Position numbers and translations under genes: made by a program. The notes under the pieces were generated by a model. It had not been told where the DNA came from and did no database searches. It worked only from the letters and a program-made list of their open reading frames with translations. From Caryophanales bacterium UBA1737 (GTDB lineage: Bacteria; Bacillota_I; Bacilli_A; ML615J-28; CAG-313), in contig DCIB01000009.1 in the NCBI GenBank assembly GCA_002315915.1, positions 1-64,000 of the forward strand: 64,000 nucleotides of DNA, written 5' to 3'. Of the stretch, positions 26,119 to 36,677 are shown one piece after another. Position 1 is the first letter of the stretch. Every line of letters starts with the position of its first letter.

Positions 26119-27618
26119 ATGAAAAAATATTTATTAACTATTGACCAAGGTACTACATCAACTAGATGTATACTGTTTGATCATGATACTAAAATGGTTG
26201 CTATTTCCCAGATGGAAATAGAACAAATTTGTCCTCATGATGGATGGGTAGAACATTCTCCTCAAGAAATTTGGGCTAAAGTAATTGAAACTATTCGTAA
26301 TGTATTAAAACAAGCTAAAGCAAAAGCTTCTGATATTGCAGCAATTGGTATTACAAACCAAAGAGAAACAACTGTATTATGGGATAAATATACAGGTGTT
26401 CCTATTTATAATGCTGTTGTATGGCAATCTCGTCAATCACAACCTATTTGTGATGACCTTGTTGCAAAAGGTAAAAAGGATTTAATTTTATCTAAAACAG
26501 GATTAGTTGTTAACTCATATTTTTCTGGATCTAAAATTAAATGGATATTTGATAATGTTCCAGGATCTTTGGATAGAGCAATGCGTGGTGATATCTTATT
26601 TGGTACTATTGATTGTTATCTATTATGGAAATTAACTGGTGGAGAAGTACATGCTACAGATTATACTAATGCATGTAGATCTATGATATATAATATTTAT
26701 GACCTTAAATGGGATGAAGAACTTTGTGAATTATTAGATATTCCAATGTCAATATTACCTGAAGTAAAAGATTGCAATGCCGATTTTGGATTTGCAGAAG
26801 GCATTAAGAAAATTGATCCAGATTTTAAAGATGTACCAATTGCATCAATGATAGGTGATCAACAAGCATCATTATTTGGACAATGTTGTTTTAATAAAGG
26901 ATCTGCTAAAAATACATATGGTACAGGATGCTTTATGTTAATGAATACTGTTGAACCAGTTAAAAATCCTAAATCAGGACTTCTATCTACTATCGCATGG
27001 GGTCTTGATGGAAAAGTAGAATATGCACTTGAAGGATCTGTATTTATTGGTGGAGCTTCTGTTCAATGGTTAAGAGATGGAATGGAATTCTTTAGATCAT
27101 CATCAGAATGTGAAGAAGCATTGAAAGGACCAAATCCTTCAGATGGTGTTTATATGGTACCAGCATTCGTTGGACTTGGAACTCCATATTGGGATTCTGA
27201 TGCGCGTGGTGCAATATTTGGTTTAAATAGAGCATCTACAAAAGATAATGTCATAGCTGCAACAGTTGAAGCTATTGCATACCAATGTGTAGATGTATTC
27301 CATGCTATGGAAGAAACATCAGGAATAAAGATTAAATCTATGGGTGTAGATGGTGGTGCTTGTGTTAATAGTTATTTAATGCAATTCCAATCTGATTTAC
27401 TTGATGTAAATTTAAAACGTCCTATTTGTAAAGAAACAACAGCTTTAGGAGCAACATATATTGCAGGATTAAAGGTTGGATTCTTTAAAGATAGAGCAGA
27501 AATTGAAGATTTACGTCAAATAGATTCAATGTTTACACCTGTTATTCAACCTACTGAACGTCAAAGAAGACTTGAAGGTTGGAAAAAAGCTATTAAAGCT
27601 ACTTTAACTTATAAATAA
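26119..27618 (+). CDS. glpK: Glycerol kinase
   Basis: A 499-residue FGGY-family enzyme that phosphorylates glycerol to glycerol 3-phosphate with ATP, feeding glycolysis and lipid synthesis. It begins LTIDQGTTSTRCILFD, has GITNQRETTVLWD, MIGDQQASLFGQ, and GVDGGACVNSYLMQFQ. The length is normal. It stands alone, with no glpF or glpO beside it. The phosphorylated regulatory His of Enterococcus-type enzymes was not located. Confidence 0.97.
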   Translation: MKKYLLTIDQGTTSTRCILFDHDTKMVAISQMEIEQICPHDGWVEHSPQEIWAKVIETIRNVLKQAKAKASDIAAIGITNQRETTVLWDKYTGVPIYNAVVWQSRQSQPICDDLVAKGKKDLILSKTGLVVNSYFSGSKIKWIFDNVPGSLDRAMRGDILFGTIDCYLLWKLTGGEVHATDYTNACRSMIYNIYDLKWDEELCELLDIPMSILPEVKDCNADFGFAEGIKKIDPDFKDVPIASMIGDQQASLFGQCCFNKGSAKNTYGTGCFMLMNTVEPVKNPKSGLLSTIAWGLDGKVEYALEGSVFIGGASVQWLRDGMEFFRSSSECEEALKGPNPSDGVYMVPAFVGLGTPYWDSDARGAIFGLNRASTKDNVIAATVEAIAYQCVDVFHAMEETSGIKIKSMGVDGGACVNSYLMQFQSDLLDVNLKRPICKETTALGATYIAGLKVGFFKDRAEIEDLRQIDSMFTPVIQPTERQRRLEGWKKAIKATLTYK

Positions 27619-27620
27619 TA

Positions 27621-27656
27621 AAACATGACTGCAAACTCTTTGCAGTCATGTTTTTA
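27621..27656 (+). terminator. Intrinsic terminator of glpK
   Basis: 15-bp stem (AAACATGACTGCAAA and complement) with a T5 tail. Confidence 0.92.
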
Positions 27657-27690
27657 TATCTACTAAATACTTTAATGTAATATAAAATTT

Positions 27691-27699
27691 TGATATAAT
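27691..27699 (+). promoter_or_regulatory. Extended -10 promoter of apt-rel
   Basis: TGATATAAT, -10 at 27694-27699, 26 bp before the apt ATG. Confidence 0.6.
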
Positions 27700-27725
27700 A
27701 CTTATGTAATAAAAGGAGTATTTAT

Positions 27726-28244
27726 ATGGATTACAAAAAATATATTAGTATTATTGAAAATTTCCCAGTAAAGGGTATATCATTTAAGGACATTACTCCA
27801 CTTCTTGCTAATGGTGAAGCATTTAAATCAATGATTGATGAAATGGTTAGTTTTGCTAAAGAAGTAGGAGCAACTAAAATATTAGGTCCTGAATCTAGAG
27901 GATTTATATTTGGTTGTCCTGTTGCAAATGCATTAGGTATTGGATTTGTTCCAATTAGAAAGCCAGGAAAACTTCCACGTGAAGCATTTAATGCTGATTA
28001 TGATTTAGAATATGGAACCAATACTTTATGTATGCATAAAGATGCACTATCTAAAGATGATAAAGTATTAATTATTGATGATTTAATTGCCACAGGTGGT
28101 ACTATTAAAGCAACAATTGATTTGGTTAATCAAGCAGGTGCAAAAGTAGTTGGTACTTGTTATGCAATTGAATTAACTGAATTACACGGAAAAGATAAAT
28201 TTAAAGAAATTCCTTATAAAGCAGTTATTTCTTACCCATTCTAA
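27726..28244 (+). CDS. apt: Adenine phosphoribosyltransferase
   Basis: A 172-residue purine salvage enzyme, adenine + PRPP to AMP. It shows FPVKGISFKDITPLL, GPESRGFIFG, RKPGKLP, and the PRPP loop IIDDLIATGGT. It is followed by rel, the standard apt-rel order of Firmicutes, tying purine salvage to the stringent response. Confidence 0.96.
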   Translation: MDYKKYISIIENFPVKGISFKDITPLLANGEAFKSMIDEMVSFAKEVGATKILGPESRGFIFGCPVANALGIGFVPIRKPGKLPREAFNADYDLEYGTNTLCMHKDALSKDDKVLIIDDLIATGGTIKATIDLVNQAGAKVVGTCYAIELTELHGKDKFKEIPYKAVISYPF

Positions 28245-28292
28245 TATAAAAATATCAATAAATAAAATGTAACGAAAGGAGGGTATAAATAT

Positions 28293-30482
28293 ATGGTAGA
28301 TAAATTAATGAGTATAGCTGATGTTTTAAATATTGCTTCGCAATATTTAAATGCTGATAATTTAAAATTAATTGAAAAAGCATATAATGTAGCAAACAAA
28401 CTACACGAATCACAACTTCGTAAATCCGGTGATCCATATATTGAACACCCTTTACAAGTTGCATATATCTTAGCAACATACCATACTGGACCTGCTACTA
28501 TTTGTGCAGGTTTAATGCATGATTTATTAGAAGATACACCTTATACAAAAGAAGAGATGATTAATGATTTTAATGAAGAAATTGCAGAAATTGTTGATGG
28601 TGTTACGAAGATTTCTAAATTAAAATATATGACTAAAGCAAAAGCTTTAGCTCATAATCATGAAAAACTCTTTATCGCAATGGCTAAAGATATAAGAGTT
28701 ATTTTAGTAAAATTGGTTGATAGATTACATAATATGCGTACTATTGAATATCAACCTCTTGATAAAAGATTAAGAATATCTCAAGAAACTCTAGATTTAT
28801 ATGCTCCTCTTGCTCACCGTATGGGTATGTATAGAGTTAAAGCTGAATTAGAAGATTTATCTTTTAAAGTTTTACAACCAGAAACATATAAAGAAATATC
28901 TCAATCAGTATCTCAAAGAAAAGAAGAAAGAGAAGCTGATATTGATAAGATGAAATCATCTTTAGAATTAATTCTTAAAGAAAATAATATTAATCATTAT
29001 GAAATAAAAGGTAGAATTAAAAATATTTATTCTATTCATAATAAAATGGTTACTAAGAATAAAACTATTGATGAAATATTTGATTTACTTGCATTAAGAA
29101 TAATAGTAGATAATGTAGCTGATTGTTATGCTACACTTGGTTATATTCATTCTATGTGGACTCCAATACCTCGTAGATTTAAAGATTATATCGCAATGCC
29201 TAAACCAAACCTTTATCAATCACTTCATACTACTGTAATTGGTAATGGTGGAAAGATATTTGAAGTTCAAATCAGAACATTTGAAATGGATCAAATAGCT
29301 GAACTCGGAGTTGCAGCTCACTGGGCTTATAAAGAAAATTCTAATTATTCTCCAGAAAAAGAACAATTAGAAATAGCAGAAAAACTAAAATGGTATAAAG
29401 ATTTATCTACATATGTAGAAAATAATTCTGAATCTGATCCTACACTTGATATAAAAGAAGATCTTTTTCAAGCAAACGTTTATGTATTCACACCAAATGG
29501 TGATGTATATGAATTACCAGTTGGTTCTATGCCACTTGATTTTGCATATAGAATACATACAGAAGTCGGTAATAGATGTGTTGGAGCCATTGTAAATGGT
29601 AAAATTCAACCACTATCATATAAATTACAACTTGGTGATGTAGTAGAAATAAAAACTAATAAACAATCCAATCCATCAGAATCATGGATGAAATTAACTA
29701 AAACATCACATGCTAAATCAAAAATTAGATCATATTTAAATAAAATACAACGTGATGAATTTGTAGAAAAAGGGCAAATTGATTTAGAAAAATGGTGTAA
29801 AAGCCAATCCTATGATATTAATTTAATAACAGATAATGTAGCTAGTGAAAATTTCTCTAAATTATTAGTAAAATCATTAGAAGATTTATATTGTGAAATT
29901 GGTAAAAATACTATAACTGCACAATCAGTTTTAAATAAAATATTAGGATTAACGGATACTAAAGTTGAAGAAGATGAATATGCTCTTCAACAATATTCAG
30001 AAGAAACATCATCTCAAAGAACTCGAATTCATAAAAAGAATGATTATAATATCCATATAGAAGGATTAGAAAAAGCACAAGTAAAACTTGGTAATTGCTG
30101 TCAACCTGTATTTGGAGATAAAATATATGGTTATATCTCTAAAGGATATGGTATTGTAATTCACAGACTTGGATGTCCTAATCTATTAAGACAATCTGAA
30201 AGAAGTATCGATGTTGCATGGGAAGGTGAAACAAAAGATAAAATTTATAATACTACCATAAAAATTTTATCTCAAGACCGTAAAAATTTAGTTGCAGATA
30301 TGATCAATATTATAAATAGTCAAAATGCTACTATTGTATCAGTATCATCAACTAAAAATATAAATGATGAAACAGTAACTAAATTTAAATTACAAGTTTC
30401 TCAAGTAGATGATTTAGAACATATAATTATTGCGTTAAACAATATGCCAGAATCATATAGTGTTGAAAGGGTGTTTAAATAA
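28293..30482 (+). CDS. rel: Bifunctional (p)ppGpp synthetase/hydrolase
   Basis: A 729-residue RSH protein of usual length. The N-terminal HD hydrolase has HPLQVAYIL and GLMHDLLEDT. The synthetase domain has RLHNMRT and LYQSLHTTV. The TGS domain starts VYVFTPNGDVYELP, followed by the helical and zinc-finger-like part (KLGNCCQPV) and a C-terminal ACT domain. Both enzyme domains look intact. SD AAAGGAGGG is near perfect. The stop overlaps the dtd start. Confidence 0.96.
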   Translation: MVDKLMSIADVLNIASQYLNADNLKLIEKAYNVANKLHESQLRKSGDPYIEHPLQVAYILATYHTGPATICAGLMHDLLEDTPYTKEEMINDFNEEIAEIVDGVTKISKLKYMTKAKALAHNHEKLFIAMAKDIRVILVKLVDRLHNMRTIEYQPLDKRLRISQETLDLYAPLAHRMGMYRVKAELEDLSFKVLQPETYKEISQSVSQRKEEREADIDKMKSSLELILKENNINHYEIKGRIKNIYSIHNKMVTKNKTIDEIFDLLALRIIVDNVADCYATLGYIHSMWTPIPRRFKDYIAMPKPNLYQSLHTTVIGNGGKIFEVQIRTFEMDQIAELGVAAHWAYKENSNYSPEKEQLEIAEKLKWYKDLSTYVENNSESDPTLDIKEDLFQANVYVFTPNGDVYELPVGSMPLDFAYRIHTEVGNRCVGAIVNGKIQPLSYKLQLGDVVEIKTNKQSNPSESWMKLTKTSHAKSKIRSYLNKIQRDEFVEKGQIDLEKWCKSQSYDINLITDNVASENFSKLLVKSLEDLYCEIGKNTITAQSVLNKILGLTDTKVEEDEYALQQYSEETSSQRTRIHKKNDYNIHIEGLEKAQVKLGNCCQPVFGDKIYGYISKGYGIVIHRLGCPNLLRQSERSIDVAWEGETKDKIYNTTIKILSQDRKNLVADMINIINSQNATIVSVSSTKNINDETVTKFKLQVSQVDDLEHIIIALNNMPESYSVERVFK

Positions 30483-30931
30483 TGAAAGTAATCATCCAAA
30501 GAGTTAAAGAAGCAAAATGTATTGTAGATAATAATATAACAGGAGAAATTAGTAGCGGACTAATGCTATTAGTTTCTTTTTGCATAAAAGATGAATTTAT
30601 ATCTTATGATATATTATATAAGATGGCTAAAAAGATAAGTAATATGCGTATATTTTCTGATGATGAAGGCAAAATGAATAAATCTATTAAAGATATTAAT
30701 GGAAGCATTTTATCTATATCACAATTTACATTGTATGCAAACCCTTATGAAGGAAATCGTCCTTCATTTGTTGATGCATTAAAGGGTGATATAGCAAAAC
30801 CTCTTTATTTAAAATTTAATGAAATATTAAGAAATGAATTTAAAATAAAAGTAGAAGAAGGTATATTTGGAGCTGATATGAAACTTGATATCATATGTGA
30901 TGGTCCAGTAACAATAGAGGTAGAATATTAA
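30482..30931 (+). CDS. dtd: D-aminoacyl-tRNA deacylase
   Basis: A 149-residue enzyme that removes D-amino acids (and glycine from tRNA-Ala) from mischarged tRNAs. It starts MKVIIQRVKEAKC, has the active-site SQFTLYA, GNRPSF, and ends FGADMKLDIICDGPVTI. It overlaps rel by one base; the rel-dtd pairing is common. Confidence 0.96.
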   Translation: MKVIIQRVKEAKCIVDNNITGEISSGLMLLVSFCIKDEFISYDILYKMAKKISNMRIFSDDEGKMNKSIKDINGSILSISQFTLYANPYEGNRPSFVDALKGDIAKPLYLKFNEILRNEFKIKVEEGIFGADMKLDIICDGPVTIEVEY

Positions 30932-30932
30932 T

Positions 30933-32570
30933 ATGGAAACACGTCTTGCAATATTAAACTTCTTAGCTGATAATAAAACAGAACTTGATTCTATTAATTA
31001 TACTAATATGACTATTTGTTTATATGGTAAAGAAAATATTCTTCATCCATTAAATAAATATGCCCCATTTGATTCATTATTTATATATCAAGTATTATTA
31101 CCAAGAATATATGAAAAGAAATATGATTTATCGTATATGAATAATGGTGTATTAGCAGTAGCTAATACACTAGATTCAATGAAAATTTATAATAAAACAG
31201 ATTTCTTATTTCAAAATTATACAGAACCATATCAAAATAAAATAATAGATGATTTAACATTTAATTATTTATATATTGTTCCATTAGTACAAAATAATTT
31301 ACATATCGGGTGTATTTTAATATATTCAAATACTTTAAATAATAATTTTTTATTATCTAAACAAAGTATAACTGGACTTTTAAATAATTTATATTATTCT
31401 TCGATAAAAGAATTATTAATTCTTTTATCCCAAACACTAGGTATTGTATATAAAGATAATTATTGTTTAGAATATAATAATAGTTTTGAAATGTTTAATG
31501 GTATTAAAGATATTAAAAAGTTAGATGTAACAAATAATGAAATATCATTATTTGTTAACGATCCAAAAACAATTAAAACTACTATTAATGATATAAATTT
31601 ATATTATACAAATCAATCTAGTTTTGATATTAATAGTATTCCAATTTATGATATATCAGTCATTAATGAATATATTAAAAAAGAAGAATTCTCTCTTATT
31701 TGTTTTTCTTTTTATAATCAAAATATTTCTATTAATGAATTTTTGAAAAATATTAATATTGAATATAAATATGATTGCTTTAAAACAGATAGTTTTTATT
31801 GTGTTTTAATTAATACAGTTATACATAAACCACTTATTAATCATATGTTTAGTGATTTTAAAGAATATTTTATATTAATTACTTCTAATATGATTTCTAA
31901 AAATTCTAATTTAATAAGACTTGTTAATTACTTAAAAAAAGAAAAACCTTTTAATTTCAAATTAAAAGATTATGAAAATTATTTAACATATTTAAATGAA
32001 GAAGCATTATTCATTGATTCAATGAATAAAGAACATACTTTAATTAATTCATTAACATTAGATAAAACTTTAGTATTAAATTCAATTATTAATAAATCAT
32101 TTAATGTTGAAAACTTAGAAACATTAGAAAAAAATACATTAAAACTTATTAAAAAAGCTTTTTTGTTAGAAGAAAATGTATGTATATCAATACCATCTAC
32201 GCTTCTTTATAAAAAGAAATTAATTGATTTGTATAAAGATTTAAACTTGAAAAATGAAATAACTTACTTTATCCATTATGATGAATCAACAATTCATCAA
32301 GATTTCTATAATGGATTATTAAAAGCAGTATCTTTAGGAATAAAGATAATTGTTGATTCATCATTATTTTTTAATTTAAATTATCTTGATTTACAAACTT
32401 TCTTTAATGGTATTTATTTAAATAATGTTGAATGTGCATTATTACAAAATAATCAAACTAATATATTTAGATCAATCGTTGAATATTATTTATCTCATCA
32501 TTTAATGATTGTTTTAAGCAATAAAGATATCTTAAAACATAATGATCGCTTTATTTCATACATTTTATAG
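30933..32570 (+). CDS. Large cytosolic protein, possibly GAF plus degenerate EAL
   Basis: A 545-residue protein without membrane segments, starting one base after dtd. The first 165 residues read like a GAF-type sensory domain (NYLYIVPLVQNNLHIGCILIYS). The last 130 residues, with TYFIHYDESTIHQDFYNGLLKAVSLGIKIIVDSS and a late IVL strand, have the strand-helix rhythm of an EAL phosphodiesterase, but the catalytic EAL and DDFG motifs are absent. If so it would be a signal-binding protein rather than an enzyme. This is a guess from pattern only. It shares the transcript with the next membrane protein. Confidence 0.55.
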   Translation: METRLAILNFLADNKTELDSINYTNMTICLYGKENILHPLNKYAPFDSLFIYQVLLPRIYEKKYDLSYMNNGVLAVANTLDSMKIYNKTDFLFQNYTEPYQNKIIDDLTFNYLYIVPLVQNNLHIGCILIYSNTLNNNFLLSKQSITGLLNNLYYSSIKELLILLSQTLGIVYKDNYCLEYNNSFEMFNGIKDIKKLDVTNNEISLFVNDPKTIKTTINDINLYYTNQSSFDINSIPIYDISVINEYIKKEEFSLICFSFYNQNISINEFLKNINIEYKYDCFKTDSFYCVLINTVIHKPLINHMFSDFKEYFILITSNMISKNSNLIRLVNYLKKEKPFNFKLKDYENYLTYLNEEALFIDSMNKEHTLINSLTLDKTLVLNSIINKSFNVENLETLEKNTLKLIKKAFLLEENVCISIPSTLLYKKKLIDLYKDLNLKNEITYFIHYDESTIHQDFYNGLLKAVSLGIKIIVDSSLFFNLNYLDLQTFFNGIYLNNVECALLQNNQTNIFRSIVEYYLSHHLMIVLSNKDILKHNDRFISYIL

Positions 32571-32579
32571 GAGAATTAT

Positions 32580-33740
32580 ATGAAATTTATAGATTTTTTA
32601 AAGTCACTATTTATTCCAAAAAAGATGGAAGTACATGGAAATAAGAAATGGTATGTATCAATATTATTACTTTTATTATCTTGTGTAGTTCTTGTTGCAT
32701 CTTCAGTTGTACCAGCTATAAATCAAAAAGATTCTTTAATTGGTGCACCTGAGGGGTTACTTAATATTGATAATACAATTATTGTTAATGATATTAGTGA
32801 AATTTCATTTAATAATAATGAATTATCAAATGATAATATGGTATTTAATTCTTCTTACAATAATGGAACTATTAATTATGATATAACAATAATTACTAAT
32901 AAAGATATTACAAGTGATAATGAATCATTATCACTTGTAAATAGTGGATTTGATTTAGTTAATTATTTATATTCACCAAAAAATGATAATACTATTTATG
33001 TTTTATATTTCTTTACTAAAGATTATTTATACATCAATTATAATAAAGATATAGCATCTAATATTTCAGATACATATAGTTCTTTAATGTATGAACAAGA
33101 TTCATCTGGTAATATTATTTATTATTTACCTTCATCAATAGAAGAAGTGAGTTCATATTCTTCTTGGAGTACTGTATCTAATGTTGATGGAGAAATAGAA
33201 ATTAATAATGTTACTTATAAAGCATTACCTAAATTTAAAGATAGTGTATCTGCTTGTTTATATGGTGAAGCTTTTGATTATGAATCATTATTTAAAAATG
33301 GACTTAATAAAGATAATTTATCTACTAATTTATATGATTTTATAGAAACATTTTATAATGTTGAAGCAACCATTCTTATAACTCAAGTAGTTGTATATTC
33401 ATTATTCATTTCATTATTATTAAATTTCTTATTTGGTATTGCAATGTGTTTATTATCATGGATTGTATCTAAGAATGCGAAACTTAATAAAGTAAAACAA
33501 TATTTAGGAATATATTCTATATGCTTTTTAGAAGTAGCTATTATTGGAATGATTATTGGATTCTTTATTCCTTATATTTCTGTATCTAGTTATTATTTAA
33601 TAGCAACAGTTGTTTGGTATTTTATAGTTATTTATCAAATAAATAAAGATGATGAAAAAGATAAACCATCTTTATTTAATAATAAACCTACATCTAAAGA
33701 AAAAGAAGAATTCTTTTCTGATACGGCTGTAATTGGATAA
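32580..33740 (+). CDS. Membrane protein with large extracellular loop
   Basis: A 386-residue protein with one N-terminal helix (about residues 25-45), a 210-residue polar loop rich in Asn, Ser, Asp and Tyr, and three C-terminal helices (about 265-290, 310-330, 335-355), then a charged tail. The plan resembles DUF1189-type proteins but I saw no decisive motif. SD AGGAG is well placed. It lies between an unknown signalling-like protein and a pseudouridine synthase. Confidence 0.6.
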   Translation: MKFIDFLKSLFIPKKMEVHGNKKWYVSILLLLLSCVVLVASSVVPAINQKDSLIGAPEGLLNIDNTIIVNDISEISFNNNELSNDNMVFNSSYNNGTINYDITIITNKDITSDNESLSLVNSGFDLVNYLYSPKNDNTIYVLYFFTKDYLYINYNKDIASNISDTYSSLMYEQDSSGNIIYYLPSSIEEVSSYSSWSTVSNVDGEIEINNVTYKALPKFKDSVSACLYGEAFDYESLFKNGLNKDNLSTNLYDFIETFYNVEATILITQVVVYSLFISLLLNFLFGIAMCLLSWIVSKNAKLNKVKQYLGIYSICFLEVAIIGMIIGFFIPYISVSSYYLIATVVWYFIVIYQINKDDEKDKPSLFNNKPTSKEKEEFFSDTAVIG

Positions 33741-33744
33741 ATAA

Positions 33745-34590
33745 ATGTTTTATTATATTTATAAAAATAAGAATAATATATGTATATATGATTATCTAAA
33801 TGGATTTCATATAGCACATGATAAATTAAATTACTTATTTAATAATAAGTTAGTATATGTAAATGCTTCTTTAGTAAATAAAGATTATTTATTAAAAGAA
33901 AACGATGAATTATATGTCGATACATCAATTTATGATATAGATGAAACTATTCCAGTAAAACATGATTTAGATATTTTATATGAAGATGATTATATACTTG
34001 CTGTAAATAAACCTGCTGGTATTATATGTTATTCTGATGGTTCAAATAATGTAACACTTTCATCATATATAAAGTATTATTATAATGAAAATGGAATTGA
34101 TGCAAAAGTTAGACATATTCATAGATTAGATACTGATACAACTGGTGTAATAGTTTATGCTAAAGATATTTTTACTCATGCATATTTATCATATTTAATA
34201 GAAAATAGAAAAATTGATAAAGAATATATTGCTCTTGTTAAAGGTTTAATTGATAAACCTTTAACAATTACAACTCCTATTTCTAAAGATAGACATATTT
34301 CAGGTAAGATGATAACATATTCAAAAGGACTTGATGCATATACTTATATAGAACCACTTGAAATACGTAATAAAACAACACTTATTAGATGTGTTATTAA
34401 AACTGGAAGACATCATCAAATAAGAGTACATTTAGCTAGTATTAACCATCCACTTATAGGTGATACTTTATATGATGTTCATGCATCTAATACAAGAATT
34501 AAACTTACATGTTATCAGATGAAGTTTATTCATCCAATAACAAAAGAAGTATTAGAAATTAATGCACCTCTACCAAATGATTTAATGTAA
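33745..34590 (+). CDS. RluA-family pseudouridine synthase
   Basis: A 281-residue enzyme converting uridine to pseudouridine in RNA. The catalytic segment is HIHRLDTDTTGVIVYAK with the conserved Asp, followed by KEYIALVKG and GRHHQIRVHLASINHPLIGD. The first 75 residues look like a small S4-type RNA-binding domain. Which of the RluA/RluD sites it modifies is not readable. It starts 5 bp after the membrane protein gene. Confidence 0.93.
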   Translation: MFYYIYKNKNNICIYDYLNGFHIAHDKLNYLFNNKLVYVNASLVNKDYLLKENDELYVDTSIYDIDETIPVKHDLDILYEDDYILAVNKPAGIICYSDGSNNVTLSSYIKYYYNENGIDAKVRHIHRLDTDTTGVIVYAKDIFTHAYLSYLIENRKIDKEYIALVKGLIDKPLTITTPISKDRHISGKMITYSKGLDAYTYIEPLEIRNKTTLIRCVIKTGRHHQIRVHLASINHPLIGDTLYDVHASNTRIKLTCYQMKFIHPITKEVLEINAPLPNDLM

Positions 34591-34591
34591 A

Positions 34592-34626
34592 AGACGTTTG
34601 ACTTATAAAGTCAAACGTCTATTTTA
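34592..34626. terminator. Terminator between convergent genes
   Basis: 13-bp stem AGACGTTTGACTT and complement, flanked by A and T residues; it can serve both the RluA-family gene and htpG. Confidence 0.88.
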
Positions 34627-34630
34627 TTAT

Positions 34631-36598
34631 TTATTCAACTACTTCTGCATCTACTACTTCAGTAGTTTCTTCTGTAGATGTTATACCTGATGCTTTAACC
34701 ATTATATCACACATCTTCTTTATTAATTCTGATGGATTTTCTACTTTAAATCCTTCAAGTATTAATGCTTGATCAAGTAATACTTCTGCATAATCTTTTA
34801 ATTCTTCTTTATTATCTTGAACTTTTTCTAATACTTTAAATATTGGATGATGTGGATTTATTTCTAAAATACGTTCTGCATGAATAGTTTCACCATTTGG
34901 TAAATCATTCATAACTTTTTCCATTTCAAAACTTATTCCATCGCCACTAACTAAACATACTGGTGAATCTTTTAATCTAGTTGAAATCTTTACTTCTTTA
35001 ACTTTATCTCCTAAAGCATCTTTTACTTTAGAGATGAAATCTTTTTTATCTTTTGCTATTTTTTCAATAGATTTCTTTTCTTTTGAATCAAGTAAATCAA
35101 GGTCTCCTTGATTTATTGATTTAAATTGATGATCATCATATTTTTGCATTACTTGGAATACGAATTCATCCACTTCATCAGTTAAAATTAATACATCATA
35201 TCCTTTAGATTTAACAGCATCCATTTGTGGCATAGCTAATACTTCATCTTTAGATTTAGCTGATACAAAATAAATATCTTTTTGATCTGGTTTCATATTT
35301 AATACATATTCTTTTAATGAAATCATTGATTCATTATTTATAGTTTTATAGAATAATAAATCTTTTAGATCTTCAGATTTTGCGCCATATGTATTATAAA
35401 TACCAAATTTTAAGTTAATTCCAAAGTTTTTAAAGAACTTAATATAACGTTCTTTTTCATCATTAGCCATATCTGATAAATGCTTTAAGATTTTCTTTTC
35501 AAGATAAGATGCAATTTTTTCTAAATCTTTATTTTGTTGTAACATTTCTCTTGATATATTTAGTGATAAGTCAGATGAATCTACTACACCTTTTACAAAT
35601 CTTAAATAGTCTGGTATAAGCTCTTTACATTTATCCATAATGAATACACCTTTTGTATAAAGTTGTAATCCTTTTTCATATTTATTTGTGTATAAATCAT
35701 ATGGAGCTTTTTCGGGAATAAATAATAATGCTGTATATGTAATATTACCTTCTACATTATATAATAAATGATCGAATGGATCTTGATAATCATAGAATTT
35801 GTTTTTGTAGAATTCATTTAATTCTTCATCTTTAACATCCGATTTATTTTTCTTCCATACAGGTATCATTGAGTTAAGTGTTTCATTTTTGATAACTGTT
35901 TCATATTTATCAGTATCATTTCCATCTTTATCTTTTTTTGGAACACTTGTTTCACAATCCATATTAATTGGATATCTAATATAATCTGAATATTTTTTAA
36001 CTAATGATTTTAGTTTAAATTCTTCTAAATATTCATCATAATTTAAGTCTTCTTCATTTGCTCTTAAATATAGAGTAATAGTTGTTCCTACGCTATTCTT
36101 TTCTGCTTCATCTACTGAATAATTTTCTATACCATCAGATGTAAATAAATAAGCCTTATCTGAATATGGTGATTTAGTAAGTACATCAACTTTTTCTGCT
36201 ACTAAGTATGATGAATAGAATCCTACACCAAATTGACCAATAATATCTCTTTTATCATCTTCAGAAATATTATCTTTATTTAGTTTTTCCATAAATTCTT
36301 TAGAACCAGATTTAGCGATTGTTCCTAAATTGTTTTCTATTTCTTCTAAAGTCATACCAATACCATTATCAGATATTGTAATAGTTCTTTCTTTTTTATC
36401 AAAGCTTAAATCAATTTTATAATCATTTCTTTTTTCTAAAGAGTCATCTGTTAATGATAAATAATGATATTTATCAATAGCATCACTTGCGTTAGCAATT
36501 AATTCTCTTAAAAATATTTCTCTATTTGTATAAATAGAATTGATCATAAGGTTTAAAAGACGCTTGGTCTCGGTCTTAAATTGTTTAGTTTCTGACAT
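34631..36598 (-). CDS. htpG: Chaperone HtpG (Hsp90)
   Basis: A 655-residue ATP-dependent chaperone. The GHKL ATPase domain has ELIANASDAIDK, ISDNGIGMT, GTIAKSGSKEF, and QFGVGFYSSYLVA. The middle domain has FVKGVVDSSDLSLNISREMLQQ, and the C-terminal dimer domain is full length. SD GGAGATA precedes the ATG. A perfect CIRCE operator lies about 80 bp upstream, so HrcA control is expected. Confidence 0.97.
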   Translation of the reverse strand: MSETKQFKTETKRLLNLMINSIYTNREIFLRELIANASDAIDKYHYLSLTDDSLEKRNDYKIDLSFDKKERTITISDNGIGMTLEEIENNLGTIAKSGSKEFMEKLNKDNISEDDKRDIIGQFGVGFYSSYLVAEKVDVLTKSPYSDKAYLFTSDGIENYSVDEAEKNSVGTTITLYLRANEEDLNYDEYLEEFKLKSLVKKYSDYIRYPINMDCETSVPKKDKDGNDTDKYETVIKNETLNSMIPVWKKNKSDVKDEELNEFYKNKFYDYQDPFDHLLYNVEGNITYTALLFIPEKAPYDLYTNKYEKGLQLYTKGVFIMDKCKELIPDYLRFVKGVVDSSDLSLNISREMLQQNKDLEKIASYLEKKILKHLSDMANDEKERYIKFFKNFGINLKFGIYNTYGAKSEDLKDLLFYKTINNESMISLKEYVLNMKPDQKDIYFVSAKSKDEVLAMPQMDAVKSKGYDVLILTDEVDEFVFQVMQKYDDHQFKSINQGDLDLLDSKEKKSIEKIAKDKKDFISKVKDALGDKVKEVKISTRLKDSPVCLVSGDGISFEMEKVMNDLPNGETIHAERILEINPHHPIFKVLEKVQDNKEELKDYAEVLLDQALILEGFKVENPSELIKKMCDIMVKASGITSTEETTEVVDAEVVE

Positions 36599-36630
36599 CT
36601 TAATTATCTCCTTTTTATTATTACATTTAT

Positions 36631-36659
36631 ATTATAAACCTTTATATTTAATATGTAAA
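36631..36659 (-). promoter_or_regulatory. Promoter of htpG
   Basis: On the minus strand TTTACA (36654-36659) and TATAAT (36631-36636) are 17 bp apart. The CIRCE element sits 18 bp upstream of this -35, so either repression acts from upstream or a second promoter overlaps CIRCE. Confidence 0.65.
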
Positions 36660-36677
36660 CAGTTTTTGATAAAATTA

